This document shows positions 15,184 through 24,391 of a stretch of DNA of 40,061 nt, one piece after another. The notes under the pieces are model-generated. The model made no database searches and was not told the DNA's origin. It saw only the letters and a program-made list of their open reading frames with translations. Location: assembly GCA_964611645.1 (NCBI GenBank), contig CAZTAO010000043.1, positions 1-40,061 on the forward strand, given 5' to 3'. The DNA is from CAZTAO01 sp964611645. GTDB taxonomy: Bacteria > Armatimonadota > UBA5829. The stretch's first letter is position 1. Each line of letters starts with the position of its first letter. Made by a program: the position numbers and the translations under genes.

Positions 15184-16452
15184 TCAAATGTTCTGCTTGT
15201 CCCGCTCAACCGTTTCGGATTGGGTCCCTGAAAGCACCATCTCAATGGTATCCAGGTAGTCCTGGGCCAGTTTGTCGCGATCGTAGTGGGCCAGGACGTA
15301 ATCTCGGCCGGCCTTGCCGTGCGCCGCGCACGAGGCGGGGTCACTTCTCATTGCGAGCAACGCTTCGATCAGTTGGTCGCTGTTTTCAGGTTCGATATTG
15401 ACTCCCGCTCCCGCCTTCTCAATGAATTCGGCCGCAAATCCACTGACGCCATTGATGATCGGCTTTTCCATGCCGCAGGATTCGAAAATCTTGGACGGCA
15501 TAACGGTTGTGAATACCTCACTCTTGCACAAATGAATCAGACATACATCCGAAATAGCCAGAAAGTCAGGCATCTTCTTGGTGGGCTGGCGGCCGGTGAA
15601 GATCACGTTATCGAGTTGGCACTCCTTGGCCTGCGTCTCAAGACCATTCCGGGTTGCGCCACCGCCGACGAGCATGAAAGCAATATCATTGATGCCACGT
15701 TCTCTTAGCTTCTGCGCTGCATCCAGGACGATCTCTAGTCCGCAAGCCATACCGATAGTTCCGGAGTAACTGCAGATGAACTTGCCTGCCACCCCAAACT
15801 GACGCTTTAGATCCTCATCGGGCGGGCGGGGATAAAAGATGTCACGATTGACCCCGTTGGAAATGATGGATATGTGCTCACTAGGGACGCCCTTCGCGAT
15901 CAGACGCTGACGATAACCATCGCCAACGGTGACGATGTGCCTGCTCGAGGCATGCATAGTATCTGCCAGTCGTTCCAGAATGTGCGAGAGGGGGCCATCG
16001 CGCATAGCTTTCACGGCTACAATCGAGTCCGGCCAGATGTCTCGGATCTCCAGAATGAATGGGACTCTACGGAAGAAACTGGACAACACACCGGCCCAAC
16101 CGCAAAAGAACTGTGGCGAGGTGGCGATAATCACATCCGGGCGCTTCACAAAGAGGGAGAAGAAAGATGCGCTTGTCATGTAGGTGACGTAATTGAGGGT
16201 GCGGCGGATCTTCCGTTGGTTGGCTGCGACGTAGGTCCAGACACGCCGTACATCAATCCCATCAATCACTTCACGCTGGTAGAGCTTGTTCTTGAACCCC
16301 GGATACACAACTCCGTCCGGGCAGTTGGGAGCACAGGTAATGACGGTTACCTCGTGCCCCGCCCTGATCCAGCGCCGGGCATGTTCGTAAGTGCGGTTCG
16401 CGGGCGCATTCGACTCGGGCGGAAAGTAATGGGAAAAGAAAAGAATTCTCAT
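15184..16452 (-). CDS. Glycosyltransferase family 4 (WbuB-like)
   Basis: A 422-residue GT-B glycosyltransferase that would add a sugar from a nucleotide-sugar donor to the lipid-linked repeat at the inner membrane face. The N-terminal acceptor domain starts MRILFFSHYFPPE, typical of the WbuB branch, with EIRDIWPDS at about residue 138. The C-terminal donor domain has YSGTIG, LVGGGATR, FTGRQP and MPSKIFESCGMEKPII, which carries the conserved Glu of the EX7E motif. The donor sugar cannot be read from the sequence; WbuB relatives often transfer N-acetylfucosamine. It is the last gene of the operon, separated from the heparinase gene by 332 bases, and AGAGGT lies about 12 bases before the ATG. 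Confidence 0.9.
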   Translation of the reverse strand: MRILFFSHYFPPESNAPANRTYEHARRWIRAGHEVTVITCAPNCPDGVVYPGFKNKLYQREVIDGIDVRRVWTYVAANQRKIRRTLNYVTYMTSASFFSLFVKRPDVIIATSPQFFCGWAGVLSSFFRRVPFILEIRDIWPDSIVAVKAMRDGPLSHILERLADTMHASSRHIVTVGDGYRQRLIAKGVPSEHISIISNGVNRDIFYPRPPDEDLKRQFGVAGKFICSYSGTIGMACGLEIVLDAAQKLRERGINDIAFMLVGGGATRNGLETQAKECQLDNVIFTGRQPTKKMPDFLAISDVCLIHLCKSEVFTTVMPSKIFESCGMEKPIINGVSGFAAEFIEKAGAGVNIEPENSDQLIEALLAMRSDPASCAAHGKAGRDYVLAHYDRDKLAQDYLDTIEMVLSGTQSETVERDKQNI

Positions 16453-16784
16453 ACTTGTCGATTGACCTCTTTGTCGCTGACCCCTATACGACGTAGACGG
16501 AGTTCAGTGATTTGGTGATTGTCCACAATAGCATCTGCGCTGGGTCCTTCCGCTTCAGGCGGAATTCGGGACAAGGGCGGACAGCCATTCCCTTCTATCG
16601 GCTTGGCGGCCCTCACATCCTTGCAGAACACTATGATTGTCATTTGCTCAGAATGGTGCCTCTGTCGTGCTTGGCCAGGCAAACAACCGTTCATTGTTCC
16701 CAACGAACAAGCATGTATTAGGCATTACCCACAGGGTCTCCTTCAAATCTTAAGCCAATTTCTCAAAAGAAACGTTGCCGTCGG
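16453..16784. other. 332-base gap inside the polysaccharide operon
   Basis: The largest gap in the operon. I see no credible gene; an 84-codon - strand frame here matches nothing I know. A short perfect hairpin, TTCCGC-TTCAG-GCGGAA, is at 16548-16564. On the - strand GTATAGGGG near 16485 could be a weak -10 for the last gene, but no -35 box fits. The gap may hold an internal promoter or the scar of a lost gene. Confidence 0.45.
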
Positions 16785-18488
16785 TCAAAAAGATGGTTGT
16801 GTTTGTACACTGAATCCAACCTCTTCGCCGCCTGGAAGGACAGTCCAGGAGTAAGCCAGGATGGTGTTTCTTTGTGTGACGTAGAACTCCGGGTGGTATT
16901 GCCCGTCTACGCATTCAAGTCTCCCCGGACCGGAAAACCTAACCAGGAAATGACCGGCCGGATAAGTTACCAAGACCTCGTCATCTCTCTGCTGTTCGAC
17001 CGAGCAATCCGGATGCAGATGCAAATATGACCGGCATTCCACGGCGCGCGACGTAGTCACGCGGTCCGTGACCTTAAGGAACCCGCTGTTCGACCACGAG
17101 AAAGACCGGCAATGTATCGGACGACCTGGCAGGCGGCAGTAGCCGTTGTGACAAGCCGCAAGCTCAAACCCGTCGGACGTTGGTCGCCAATCCACACCCT
17201 GTGGATAACCGCGCCGGGCCACACGGAATGCCCCCCACATTTCGGCCTGGTCCTGCCCTGCAATCTCCACCGTGTTGTGCGCCCGAGTTGAGCGGCAGTA
17301 GGCGCGCGTCTCACTACATTCATAGTCATGGACGCCGCAATCCACAATTACCCGGCAACCATTGAGCGACAGTTCGAATGAAAACATATCTGCGTGCGCA
17401 TGGCCGGGAATATAGTCCGGTCCAAGCTGACCAGCATCACAGATAATATACGAGCCGTCTTTCCCACGGTAACCGTAGTAGCCGGCGTCAGACAGGAGCC
17501 ACGGACCGGACGCTTCCCTGACTTTGGCGTCGTTTCCAATACCAAGCGACGCCGCATAGCCAAACAAATCGTCGGGCTTGTTGTATACTCCGAAGGCGCT
17601 GTCGTTTAGCAGAGATATCCGACCATCGGGATGACACATGTGTGCCAGGGCGTCCAGCACTCGACCTAGTACCGGGCCAACGATTGCGCGAACCCGTGAA
17701 TCGCCCGTGTTATGGAGGGTCAGCAAGAGGTAGACTATGCGCGAGTGGTACATCGGCGATAGCTCGAAATGCAGTCCATCACTGGGTACCTGCTCTGCCA
17801 CCTGTTCGCGCAGCAACTTCAATCCCAACTCGAGCCACCGCGCTGCATCAGGCCCGTCAAAGCAGGCCCCCGCCAGCGCCAGGGCGCCTGCATCCTCCAG
17901 CAGGTGATTGCCCAGCAGGCGATACTCCAGATGACTCGAAAGCCATTCCGCCTGGAGCCACACGCTTTTCCACAGCCTTTCTGTAAACGCCTCGTCGGCC
18001 TGAACCCGGGATTTGTTCTCGCCGAAGAAGAACGCACATAGGTTCATTAACCGCAAGGTGGTCGGATACGCTTCCCACCCCACGGAGTCTTTCTTCAAGG
18101 GACAGCGCTCAATCCAATCGAGAACGGCTTCCTTGGCCGATTCAACGCCATCCCCGTCAAACGCCCATATCCATTCGAAGTAATGCAGGTTGTAGGACCA
18201 AAGTTTGGGCAGATCGGCTCTATCCCAGTCGGGCATCCATCCAATCGCCTGTGTCTGATTGATGAAAGACATGCGCCCGGCGAGAATCTCCCCGGCGTCG
18301 TTGTCCTGGATTCCCGGCGAAAGGAATGGTCCTGCCGGCTTCCAGCGGCAACCTGGATAGGAAGGCACCGACCGCGAGGCGAATCGTGCTGGGTCTTCCA
18401 GTCTTGCCCGCGCTATACTATGCGCCTGGCCCACAATCTGACGCGGTTTCAAATAGCGAACGGTATGGTAGATGCGTGATAGTTTCAT
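16785..18488 (-). CDS. Heparinase II/III family protein
   Basis: A 567-residue protein of the heparinase II/III-alginate lyase superfamily. The N-terminal alpha/alpha-toroid holds WSYNLHYFEW, RLLGNHLLEDAGAL (about 190-205) and HFELSPMYHSRIVY (about 239-253). The C-terminal beta-sheet domain has GHAHADMFSFEL (about 362-373) and STRAHNTVEIAGQDQAEMWG. These lyases cleave uronic-acid polymers. Members inside capsule and exopolysaccharide operons lack an obvious signal peptide, as here, and their exact role (trimming or epimerising the glycan) is not settled. The ATG at 18488 is 7 bases after the preceding stop; a TTG at 18509 would overlap the upstream gene by 14 bases and is possible. Confidence 0.9.
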   Translation of the reverse strand: MKLSRIYHTVRYLKPRQIVGQAHSIARARLEDPARFASRSVPSYPGCRWKPAGPFLSPGIQDNDAGEILAGRMSFINQTQAIGWMPDWDRADLPKLWSYNLHYFEWIWAFDGDGVESAKEAVLDWIERCPLKKDSVGWEAYPTTLRLMNLCAFFFGENKSRVQADEAFTERLWKSVWLQAEWLSSHLEYRLLGNHLLEDAGALALAGACFDGPDAARWLELGLKLLREQVAEQVPSDGLHFELSPMYHSRIVYLLLTLHNTGDSRVRAIVGPVLGRVLDALAHMCHPDGRISLLNDSAFGVYNKPDDLFGYAASLGIGNDAKVREASGPWLLSDAGYYGYRGKDGSYIICDAGQLGPDYIPGHAHADMFSFELSLNGCRVIVDCGVHDYECSETRAYCRSTRAHNTVEIAGQDQAEMWGAFRVARRGYPQGVDWRPTSDGFELAACHNGYCRLPGRPIHCRSFSWSNSGFLKVTDRVTTSRAVECRSYLHLHPDCSVEQQRDDEVLVTYPAGHFLVRFSGPGRLECVDGQYHPEFYVTQRNTILAYSWTVLPGGEEVGFSVQTQPSF

Positions 18489-18495
18489 TGCCCGC

Positions 18496-19659
18496 TCAAT
18501 TGATCTCAAATCTACCCCTTATGATGCCCCAGATACGCTGGGCGGTTCGACCGTCGCCATATGGGCTTCTTGCTTCAGACATCCGCGAATACTCACCAGG
18601 ATCTGAGAGAAGTTTCTCTACCGCGCCTACTACTTCCTCTACCGACGTCCCGACCAGTATGGACGACCCCGCAGTCACCCCCTCCGGCCGTTCCGTTGTC
18701 TCGCGGAGCACGAGAACAGGTTTGCCTAACGGCGGCGCTTCTTCCTGTACGCCGCCCGAATCTGTCAGGATAATCCTGGCGGCTTTCATCAGATGGACAA
18801 ACGAGGCGTAGTCAGGAGGCTCGATCAGTATGACGTTGTCCATCCCGCCTAGTGCAAGAACGATTGTCTCGCGCACTATCGGGTTCTTGTGCATCGGGAA
18901 TACGACTGTGTGATCGGGTCGCCTGCGCAGGATCTCTTGGACAGCCGCGCAGATCCGGCTCATCGGCTCGCCCCAGTTCTCACGCCTATGCGCCGTTACC
19001 AGGATCGTCTTGCCGGACGCCGCTGCCTTCGCAACTCGTGGGTCGTCGAATGCCTGCTCTTTGGACGCAACCTTGAGCAGCGCATCGATACCTGTGTTGC
19101 CGGTTACGTAGATGTCTTTACCATTGATTCCCTGCGCCAGAAGGTTGTCGCGGGCAGTATCAGTCGGGGCAAAGTGCAGGTCGGCCAGTACCGCCGTCAG
19201 ACGCCTGTTCATTTCCTCGGGGAACGGGTCGTACTTGTTGTCGGTCCGCAGACCGGCTTCCACGTGCCCGAAGGGAACTTTGGCATAGAACGCCGCAAGC
19301 GAAGCAACAAATGTGCTGCTGGTATCTCCCTGCGCAATGATCAGGTCCGGCACCACTTCTCCAATCACCTGATCCAGCTTCTCAAGACACCGCGTGGTGA
19401 TCTGTGAGAGGGTCTGTGCGGCCGTCATTATTTGGAGGTCAAACTGTGGGTGCAGACCGAATGTTTCCAGGACCTGGGCGAGCATCTCTTTGTGCTGCCC
19501 AGTAACGGCCAGAACCGTTTCCACTTCGCTGGGATGATCCAGCAGTTCGAGGACCACCGGAGCCATTTTGACAGTGTCGGGGCGAGTCCCACAGACACAG
19601 AGTATCCGGAACCGGTCTCCGTTTGCCCGGCTCCTGAGTGAAACGCTGTTGTTTACCAT
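18496..19659 (-). CDS. wecB: Non-hydrolysing UDP-N-acetylglucosamine 2-epimerase
   Basis: A 387-residue WecB/MnaA-type enzyme that interconverts UDP-GlcNAc and UDP-ManNAc in the cytoplasm. Motifs seen: CGTRPDTVKMAPVV near the N-terminus, VTGQHKEML, AQGDTSSTF, HVEAGLRT, FPEEMNRRL, VTAHRRENWG and TDSGGVQEEAP. The usual catalytic Asp, Glu and His positions appear to be kept. The ATG at 19659 overlaps the stop of the upstream gene (ATGGTAA), so translation is coupled; a longer frame back to 19695 is not needed. It is one of two epimerase homologues in this operon. No ManNAc dehydrogenase (WecC) is in the window, so ManNAc itself may be used or oxidised elsewhere. Confidence 0.93.
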   Translation of the reverse strand: MVNNSVSLRSRANGDRFRILCVCGTRPDTVKMAPVVLELLDHPSEVETVLAVTGQHKEMLAQVLETFGLHPQFDLQIMTAAQTLSQITTRCLEKLDQVIGEVVPDLIIAQGDTSSTFVASLAAFYAKVPFGHVEAGLRTDNKYDPFPEEMNRRLTAVLADLHFAPTDTARDNLLAQGINGKDIYVTGNTGIDALLKVASKEQAFDDPRVAKAAASGKTILVTAHRRENWGEPMSRICAAVQEILRRRPDHTVVFPMHKNPIVRETIVLALGGMDNVILIEPPDYASFVHLMKAARIILTDSGGVQEEAPPLGKPVLVLRETTERPEGVTAGSSILVGTSVEEVVGAVEKLLSDPGEYSRMSEARSPYGDGRTAQRIWGIIRGRFEIN

Positions 19660-20657
19660 CTCGCGTACCTGAACAAAAGAAACGCTCCTGTACACAGCAC
19701 GAATGTCGCGCCGTAGATTATCCAGATCACCTTGGTAGGCGACCAGCCTTTGCTAATTAGCCGATGGTGCAGATGGGTGGTGTCGGCTTCGTGTATCTTC
19801 TTGCCGCACGCCAATCGCCTGATCACAACGAATGCGGTATCACAGAGAGGAATGCCCAAGACCAGCACGGGTATCAGGATGGCTACCAGTGTGGAGGTCT
19901 TGAACGCACCGACAATGGCTATCGCCGCAAGCATGAAGCCCAGGAACTGAGCGCCAATGGTGCCCATGAAGATCGTTGCGGGCGGGTAGTTGAACCTCAG
20001 AAAGGCCAGAGAAGCACCCATTACAGCCGCCGACAATACCGCAGCAAAACGCATAGCGAAAATGTTTTCTGGTGACACAGGATGCGCAACCAACGCCATA
20101 AGCAACAAGGTGGCGGAAGCAATGGCAGTTATGCCCCCTGCCAGTCCATCAAGCCCGTCCATACAGTCGATAGCCTTGGTGACCATCAGCACCCAAATGA
20201 CCGTAAAAGGAGCGCTCAAGAGGCCAAGGGGGATCAGCGGCCCGCCAACAGGATTGCCGATGTTGACCACCTGGATCCCGAAGAGCGCCAGGATGACGCC
20301 GCCCGCAACTATGGTGGCCGCCTGGACCCATCCGGGCAGTTCGAATCTGTCATCCAGAACCCCAACCACCGCCACGAAAGTGGCACCTATAAGCACTCCC
20401 AGAACCACCTTGTTGAATGACAGCCAGACCACCTTGTTGGCCGGAAACATCGCGTCCACGGCCACACAGATTACCACGGCAATCATCACCGCCGCAAACA
20501 TGGCCAGGCCGCCAAGCAGGGGGGTGGGTTTGGCGTGAAGTCTCCGTCCCCCAGGCTCAGCAACCACTCCCAGCCGGAGAGCGAGTATTCTTATAGGTGG
20601 TATCAGCACGTAGGCCACGATGAAACTGATCGCCGCAGCCAGCAAAGCCAACTTCAT
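19653..20657 (-). CDS. WecA/TagO-family polyprenyl-phosphate sugar-1-phosphate transferase, altered GDxGS motif
   Basis: A 334-residue polytopic membrane protein with about 10-11 helices. It would start repeat-unit synthesis by moving HexNAc-1-phosphate from a UDP-sugar to undecaprenyl phosphate. Family motifs: RRLHAKPTPLLGG, the VGVLDDRFELPGW aspartate pair, AIDCMDGLDGLAGG, FNYPPATIFMG and HLHHRLISKG. In place of the usual MGDxGS it has MGTIGA (codons ACC ATT), so the aspartate that binds magnesium in MraY structures is absent. The ATG at 20657 is used; an ATG at 20666 is an alternative. Its stop overlaps the wecB start. The family assignment is firm; whether it is active is open. Confidence 0.9.
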   Translation of the reverse strand: MKLALLAAAISFIVAYVLIPPIRILALRLGVVAEPGGRRLHAKPTPLLGGLAMFAAVMIAVVICVAVDAMFPANKVVWLSFNKVVLGVLIGATFVAVVGVLDDRFELPGWVQAATIVAGGVILALFGIQVVNIGNPVGGPLIPLGLLSAPFTVIWVLMVTKAIDCMDGLDGLAGGITAIASATLLLMALVAHPVSPENIFAMRFAAVLSAAVMGASLAFLRFNYPPATIFMGTIGAQFLGFMLAAIAIVGAFKTSTLVAILIPVLVLGIPLCDTAFVVIRRLACGKKIHEADTTHLHHRLISKGWSPTKVIWIIYGATFVLCTGAFLLFRYARW

Positions 20658-20777
20658 ATCACACATCCGCCGGCATCACAGTGCCAACAAAACACCCCGT
20701 TATGGATTGGAACACCCATCATGTTGGTGATGATCCCTCTGCACAACTGAGGAACAGCGGCCGATTCCAACAGAAAC

Positions 20778-21395
20778 TCAATCCACAATACCGCCCTTGA
20801 TCCAAGCTCCGAACTCGTAGAGAATTCGGGAGAACTGGTCGCTGGGCATGCGCCCCTTGCCCTCGGCCAGATACCGCTCCCACTCCATGGAACACACCCA
20901 CACGTTGGTATAGCCCGCTTTCTGGAACAACCGAAGCGCTCGACGCTGCTGAAGAGCGCTGGAGATTATGATGAGCTTGCTGGATCGGCTGATTCCATTG
21001 ACGGACAGGATAGTCCTTGGGTGGTCCACCGTCCTTTTGGGTGCTCCATCAATCCGTACTGCCCCGGGCGGCACCAGACCGGCTCGCAGAATGGGCAAGA
21101 AGTCATTGGTTTCCCCGGATATTATTATCATTGGTGCCTTGCCCGCCCGGTAGACGCGGACTGCGTCCGCAGTCCTGAATAGATCGCCCCCCAAGACGAC
21201 TATCGCGTCCGCCTGTGGTAACTCATCAAGAGGAGTCGACTCTATCAAGCGCGCGGATATGAAGTTGCCGATAGGGGTGAACGTCAGCAGCAGAAATGAC
21301 GCAAAGCCCAGAGCCGAAACATCGATGAACACCCGGCGACACCACCGCCCGATCCCCACAACCCACGTCCAAGCCTTTGTTCGCTGTTTGCTCAT
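20778..21395 (-). CDS. YdcF/ElyC-type DUF218 membrane protein
   Basis: A 205-residue protein with one membrane helix near residues 25-50 (ALGFASFLLLTFTPIGNFI) and a DUF218 domain behind it. The domain shows DAIVVLGGDLFRTADAVRVYRAGKAP, IIISGET, GAVRIDG, HPRTILSVNG and KLIIISSALQQRRALRLFQKAG. DUF218 proteins such as ElyC and SanA act in envelope biogenesis and lipid-carrier metabolism, but the biochemical reaction is not established. The ATG at 21395 is used because the earlier TTG/GTG codons directly follow the upstream stop and have no ribosome site; they remain possible. It lies between the methyltransferase and the initiating transferase. Confidence 0.85.
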   Translation of the reverse strand: MSKQRTKAWTWVVGIGRWCRRVFIDVSALGFASFLLLTFTPIGNFISARLIESTPLDELPQADAIVVLGGDLFRTADAVRVYRAGKAPMIIISGETNDFLPILRAGLVPPGAVRIDGAPKRTVDHPRTILSVNGISRSSKLIIISSALQQRRALRLFQKAGYTNVWVCSMEWERYLAEGKGRMPSDQFSRILYEFGAWIKGGIVD

Positions 21396-21449
21396 CGGTC
21401 CGGCATATTCCTCATTCGAGTGCGATCCCGTCAACTTAGTCACGACCAA

Positions 21450-22133
21450 CTACTTACACAACACGAGTAATGAATAGCCGCCAAGCAGGCGGGCTGACCA
21501 TCTAGTGGAAAAGGAGGACACTATCCTGCGGGGGACATTGGCAAGCGCAGTCTTGAATGCCGGATGCAGGTGGCTGCCATCAGTGTAGAATGAATCTATT
21601 ATCTCATGCCCTGTGTACTTCAAGGCAGCCAGAGCTGTTTCAGACGAGAAATAGTGGATATGTCCAACCTTTGCCTGTGCGTCAGCCAGCGATGCGCGAG
21701 CTACCGATGAAACGTGAATGGCAAGCGGTATGTGATAGACCTTGTATGTCGCCTTCCGCCGGCACCCCTCCAGGAAACCGTACAAGTCCGGCACATGTTC
21801 AGCTACATCAATCGCCAACAGCAGGTCGAATGTCTTGCTGCTCTTGAGCAGATCCTCCTCGTGAAAGTGAAGCCGCTCACACTCACTGGCTTTCGCGTGC
21901 GCAATAGCCTCGGGCGCGATATCATAGCCGTCGAATTCTACGTCATCCGGCATCGATTCATAGAGACTGCGCAGGATTCCGCCAAAGCCGCACCCTATTT
22001 CAGCAACCGACTTGACTGTCACATCGTTTGCCTCAAGAATGCGGATGATATGGCTTGCCTTCCACGGCGAATCCTCTTCATGCCATGTGGGGTTAGCCTG
22101 CATGTACGAGTTGTCTTCGTAGATGGTTGGCAT
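21450..22133 (-). CDS. Class I SAM-dependent methyltransferase
   Basis: A 227-residue Rossmann-fold methyltransferase. Motif I is VAEIGCGFGGILRSL (about residues 43-57), followed by an acidic end to strand beta-2 (EFDGYDIAPEAIAHAK), HFHEEDLL and TFDLLLAIDVAEHVPDLYGFL. The sequence resembles sugar- or glycan-directed methyltransferases in polysaccharide loci; the target could be a hydroxyl of a sugar or the chain end. GGAGG lies 4-5 bases before the ATG. It follows the bi-domain oxidoreductase gene after 66 bases. Confidence 0.88.
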   Translation of the reverse strand: MPTIYEDNSYMQANPTWHEEDSPWKASHIIRILEANDVTVKSVAEIGCGFGGILRSLYESMPDDVEFDGYDIAPEAIAHAKASECERLHFHEEDLLKSSKTFDLLLAIDVAEHVPDLYGFLEGCRRKATYKVYHIPLAIHVSSVARASLADAQAKVGHIHYFSSETALAALKYTGHEIIDSFYTDGSHLHPAFKTALANVPRRIVSSFSTRWSARLLGGYSLLVLCK

Positions 22134-22199
22134 TATTCCTCCAAGGGCCGCTTAGGGCTGTTCATTGATTGGCGTTGGCGTCGCAGTCGCAGCCTGGCT

Positions 22200-24359
22200 C
22201 TAATCACGTGGGCCAACTGCCACTGTCTTGGAGAGCCTCGCCGACTCCACCGCCGCGAAACTAGCTTGCGTCGCGTTGACGATCTCATCAAAGGGAATCA
22301 GCGGCTCGCCGCCGCTCTTGACGGTCTCTATGAACTGCGCGATCTCCGCGGTATGGCCTTTGTCCTGGCGCCAGGCCTTGAGCTTGTTGAATCCCTTGAA
22401 ACCGTAGCCCAGCGTTTCGCGGAAGTTGTCCAGCCGCAGCACCCGCCCATCGCTGAAGACCTCCAGCGTCTCCTTGGGGTAACTCTTTGAGCCGTTGGCG
22501 AAGTAGTTCACCGTTCCGACCGAGCCATCTTCAAGCCCGATCACAATCGACATCTTGTCATCACGAACAGCCGGCCCCTCGCCGACCATCGTCGCGGTTA
22601 CCGTAGTCACTGGCGACCCGGCCAGGTGCGCAAGCAAGTCGATGAAGTGACAGCCTTCACCGATGATTCGCCCACCACCACGTTCGGGATCCTGAGTCCA
22701 GTGATCCGCCGGGATAGCCCCGGCATTGACCATCATGCTCATGCAGAGCGGTTCGGCTCGGCCCCGCAGTAGTTTCTTCATCCGGACCGTATGCGGACTG
22801 AAGCGCCGATTGAAACCCACCATCACCATCTGGTCCGGGTGTTGGGCTGCGGTCTGTTCCACTTTCGCCAGTTGTTCTGCGTTCAACGCCAGCGGCTTCT
22901 CCACAAATACATGCTTGCCCGCCTCTAAGGCCTCACAGATGAACCGCGCGTGGAGGTGGTGCCCGACCAGAATGAACACCGCCTGTACTTCCGGGTCATC
23001 GAGCATCGCGCGATAGTCGGTGGTCGCCATGCTGGCGCTGAACTTGCGCGCCGCATCCTGTGCCGCAACAGGATTGAGATCAGCCACATAAGCGATCCGC
23101 GCCGACGTTTTCGCTAGCGCCGGCAAGAGGGTTGCCTTGGCATAATTCCCAGCGCCGATTACCCCGACCACCGCTTGTCCCGCGCCGGTGTAACGCTTCG
23201 CCGGCTTGGCGGGCGTTGCTGTCATCCGCATGCTTGTCGCGGTATCCACCGTCTCGGGGTATTCCAGCACCACGCCCAGAGCAGAGGGGTCGTGCTGGAT
23301 CTTGTCGTATGCCGCCAACGCGTCGCCCAGCGGGAAACGATGCGTAACCAGCGCGGTCACGTTCAGCGCCCCGGAGGCCATCGCGCCCAACACCGCCTCG
23401 AAGTTGCGCCCCTCGGTCCAGCGCACGTAAGGGAGTGGGTAATCATGCCCACCTTGTTCGTAGTCTTCGTCATAGCGGCCCGGGCCATAGGAGCAGGAGA
23501 CCTGGAAGCTGAGTTCCTTCTTGTAGAAGTCGTCGCGATGCAAGTTGAGCCCGACCACCCCCACAAGCACGATCCGCCCTCGTTTTCGGCTGGACTCGGC
23601 GGCCTGGTGCATCAGTTCGTCGGTCTTGGCTGAAGCAGTGATCAGCACGCCATCGACGCCCACGCCGTTCGTCCAGGCCTGCGCCGCGACAATGGGGTCA
23701 CCACCGGCTGAAAGGTCCACCGTCTGCGCGCCGAAATCGGCTGCCAGCGCCAACCGTGTGGTGTTCATGTCCACCGCCAGCACATGGCACCCTTGCGCGC
23801 GTAGAAGCTGCACCGTCAGCAGGCCCAACAGTCCCATGCCGAAGACCATAAATCGCTCGCCCAGAGTAGGCTGCGCGAGGCGGATTCCCTGCAGCGCGAT
23901 CGCCCCCATCACGGTAAATGCGGCGGCTTCGTCAGTAACCACATCGGGAACCTTGGCCACCAGGTTGCGGGGCACACAGACGATCTCCGCATGGTTGCCG
24001 TTGCTGATCACCCGATCCCCCGGCGATAGGTCATTCACCCCGGCCCCAACTGCCAGCACCCGCCCGGCATTGCAGTACCCCAGCGGCAGCGGTTCGTCGA
24101 GCTTGCGGAAGACGGCCTCCAAGGTCGGCGCCAGGCCGTCGGTCTTGATCTTGTCCAGCACCTGCTTGACCCTGTCCGGCTGGCTCCGAGCCTTTTGGAT
24201 CAGGTTCCCCTTGCTAAACTCCACCAGCATCCGCTCAGTCCCCGCCGAAATCAAAGACCGCGAAGTCTGTATAAGAACCATCCCCCGCCCCACCAAAGGG
24301 CAAGGCACATCGGCCAGTTCCATCTCGCCGGTTTTCAGGTTTTGTAGGATTTGTTTCAT
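22200..24359 (-). CDS. Bi-domain oxidoreductase (zinc-type dehydrogenase fused to Gfo/Idh/MocA)
   Basis: A 719-residue fusion. Residues about 1-370 are a medium-chain dehydrogenase (LISAGTERMLVEFSKGN, PLGYCNAGRVLAVG, GDRVISNGNHAEIVCVP, FGMGLLGLLTVQLLRAQG). Residues about 390-719 are a Gfo/Idh/MocA NAD(P)-dependent oxidoreductase (VVGVIGAGNYAKATLLPAL, FVEKPLALNAEQL, GFNRRFSPHTVRMK, GGGRIIGEGCHFIDLL). This fusion recurs in polysaccharide operons next to heparinase-like and GT4 genes. It presumably oxidises or reduces a sugar or activated sugar, but the substrate is unknown. The start at 24359 is chosen for the conserved MKQILQNLKTGE opening. Confidence 0.92.
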   Translation of the reverse strand: MKQILQNLKTGEMELADVPCPLVGRGMVLIQTSRSLISAGTERMLVEFSKGNLIQKARSQPDRVKQVLDKIKTDGLAPTLEAVFRKLDEPLPLGYCNAGRVLAVGAGVNDLSPGDRVISNGNHAEIVCVPRNLVAKVPDVVTDEAAAFTVMGAIALQGIRLAQPTLGERFMVFGMGLLGLLTVQLLRAQGCHVLAVDMNTTRLALAADFGAQTVDLSAGGDPIVAAQAWTNGVGVDGVLITASAKTDELMHQAAESSRKRGRIVLVGVVGLNLHRDDFYKKELSFQVSCSYGPGRYDEDYEQGGHDYPLPYVRWTEGRNFEAVLGAMASGALNVTALVTHRFPLGDALAAYDKIQHDPSALGVVLEYPETVDTATSMRMTATPAKPAKRYTGAGQAVVGVIGAGNYAKATLLPALAKTSARIAYVADLNPVAAQDAARKFSASMATTDYRAMLDDPEVQAVFILVGHHLHARFICEALEAGKHVFVEKPLALNAEQLAKVEQTAAQHPDQMVMVGFNRRFSPHTVRMKKLLRGRAEPLCMSMMVNAGAIPADHWTQDPERGGGRIIGEGCHFIDLLAHLAGSPVTTVTATMVGEGPAVRDDKMSIVIGLEDGSVGTVNYFANGSKSYPKETLEVFSDGRVLRLDNFRETLGYGFKGFNKLKAWRQDKGHTAEIAQFIETVKSGGEPLIPFDEIVNATQASFAAVESARLSKTVAVGPRD

Positions 24360-24391
24360 TTGCCCTGCTATTCTCAAGTAGACTCTTGGAC

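Noticed and set aside
16449..16703. 84-codon - strand frame in the operon gap
   Set aside because: It has no ribosome site and no recognisable sequence, and it runs into the start of the glycosyltransferase gene; composition looks non-coding.
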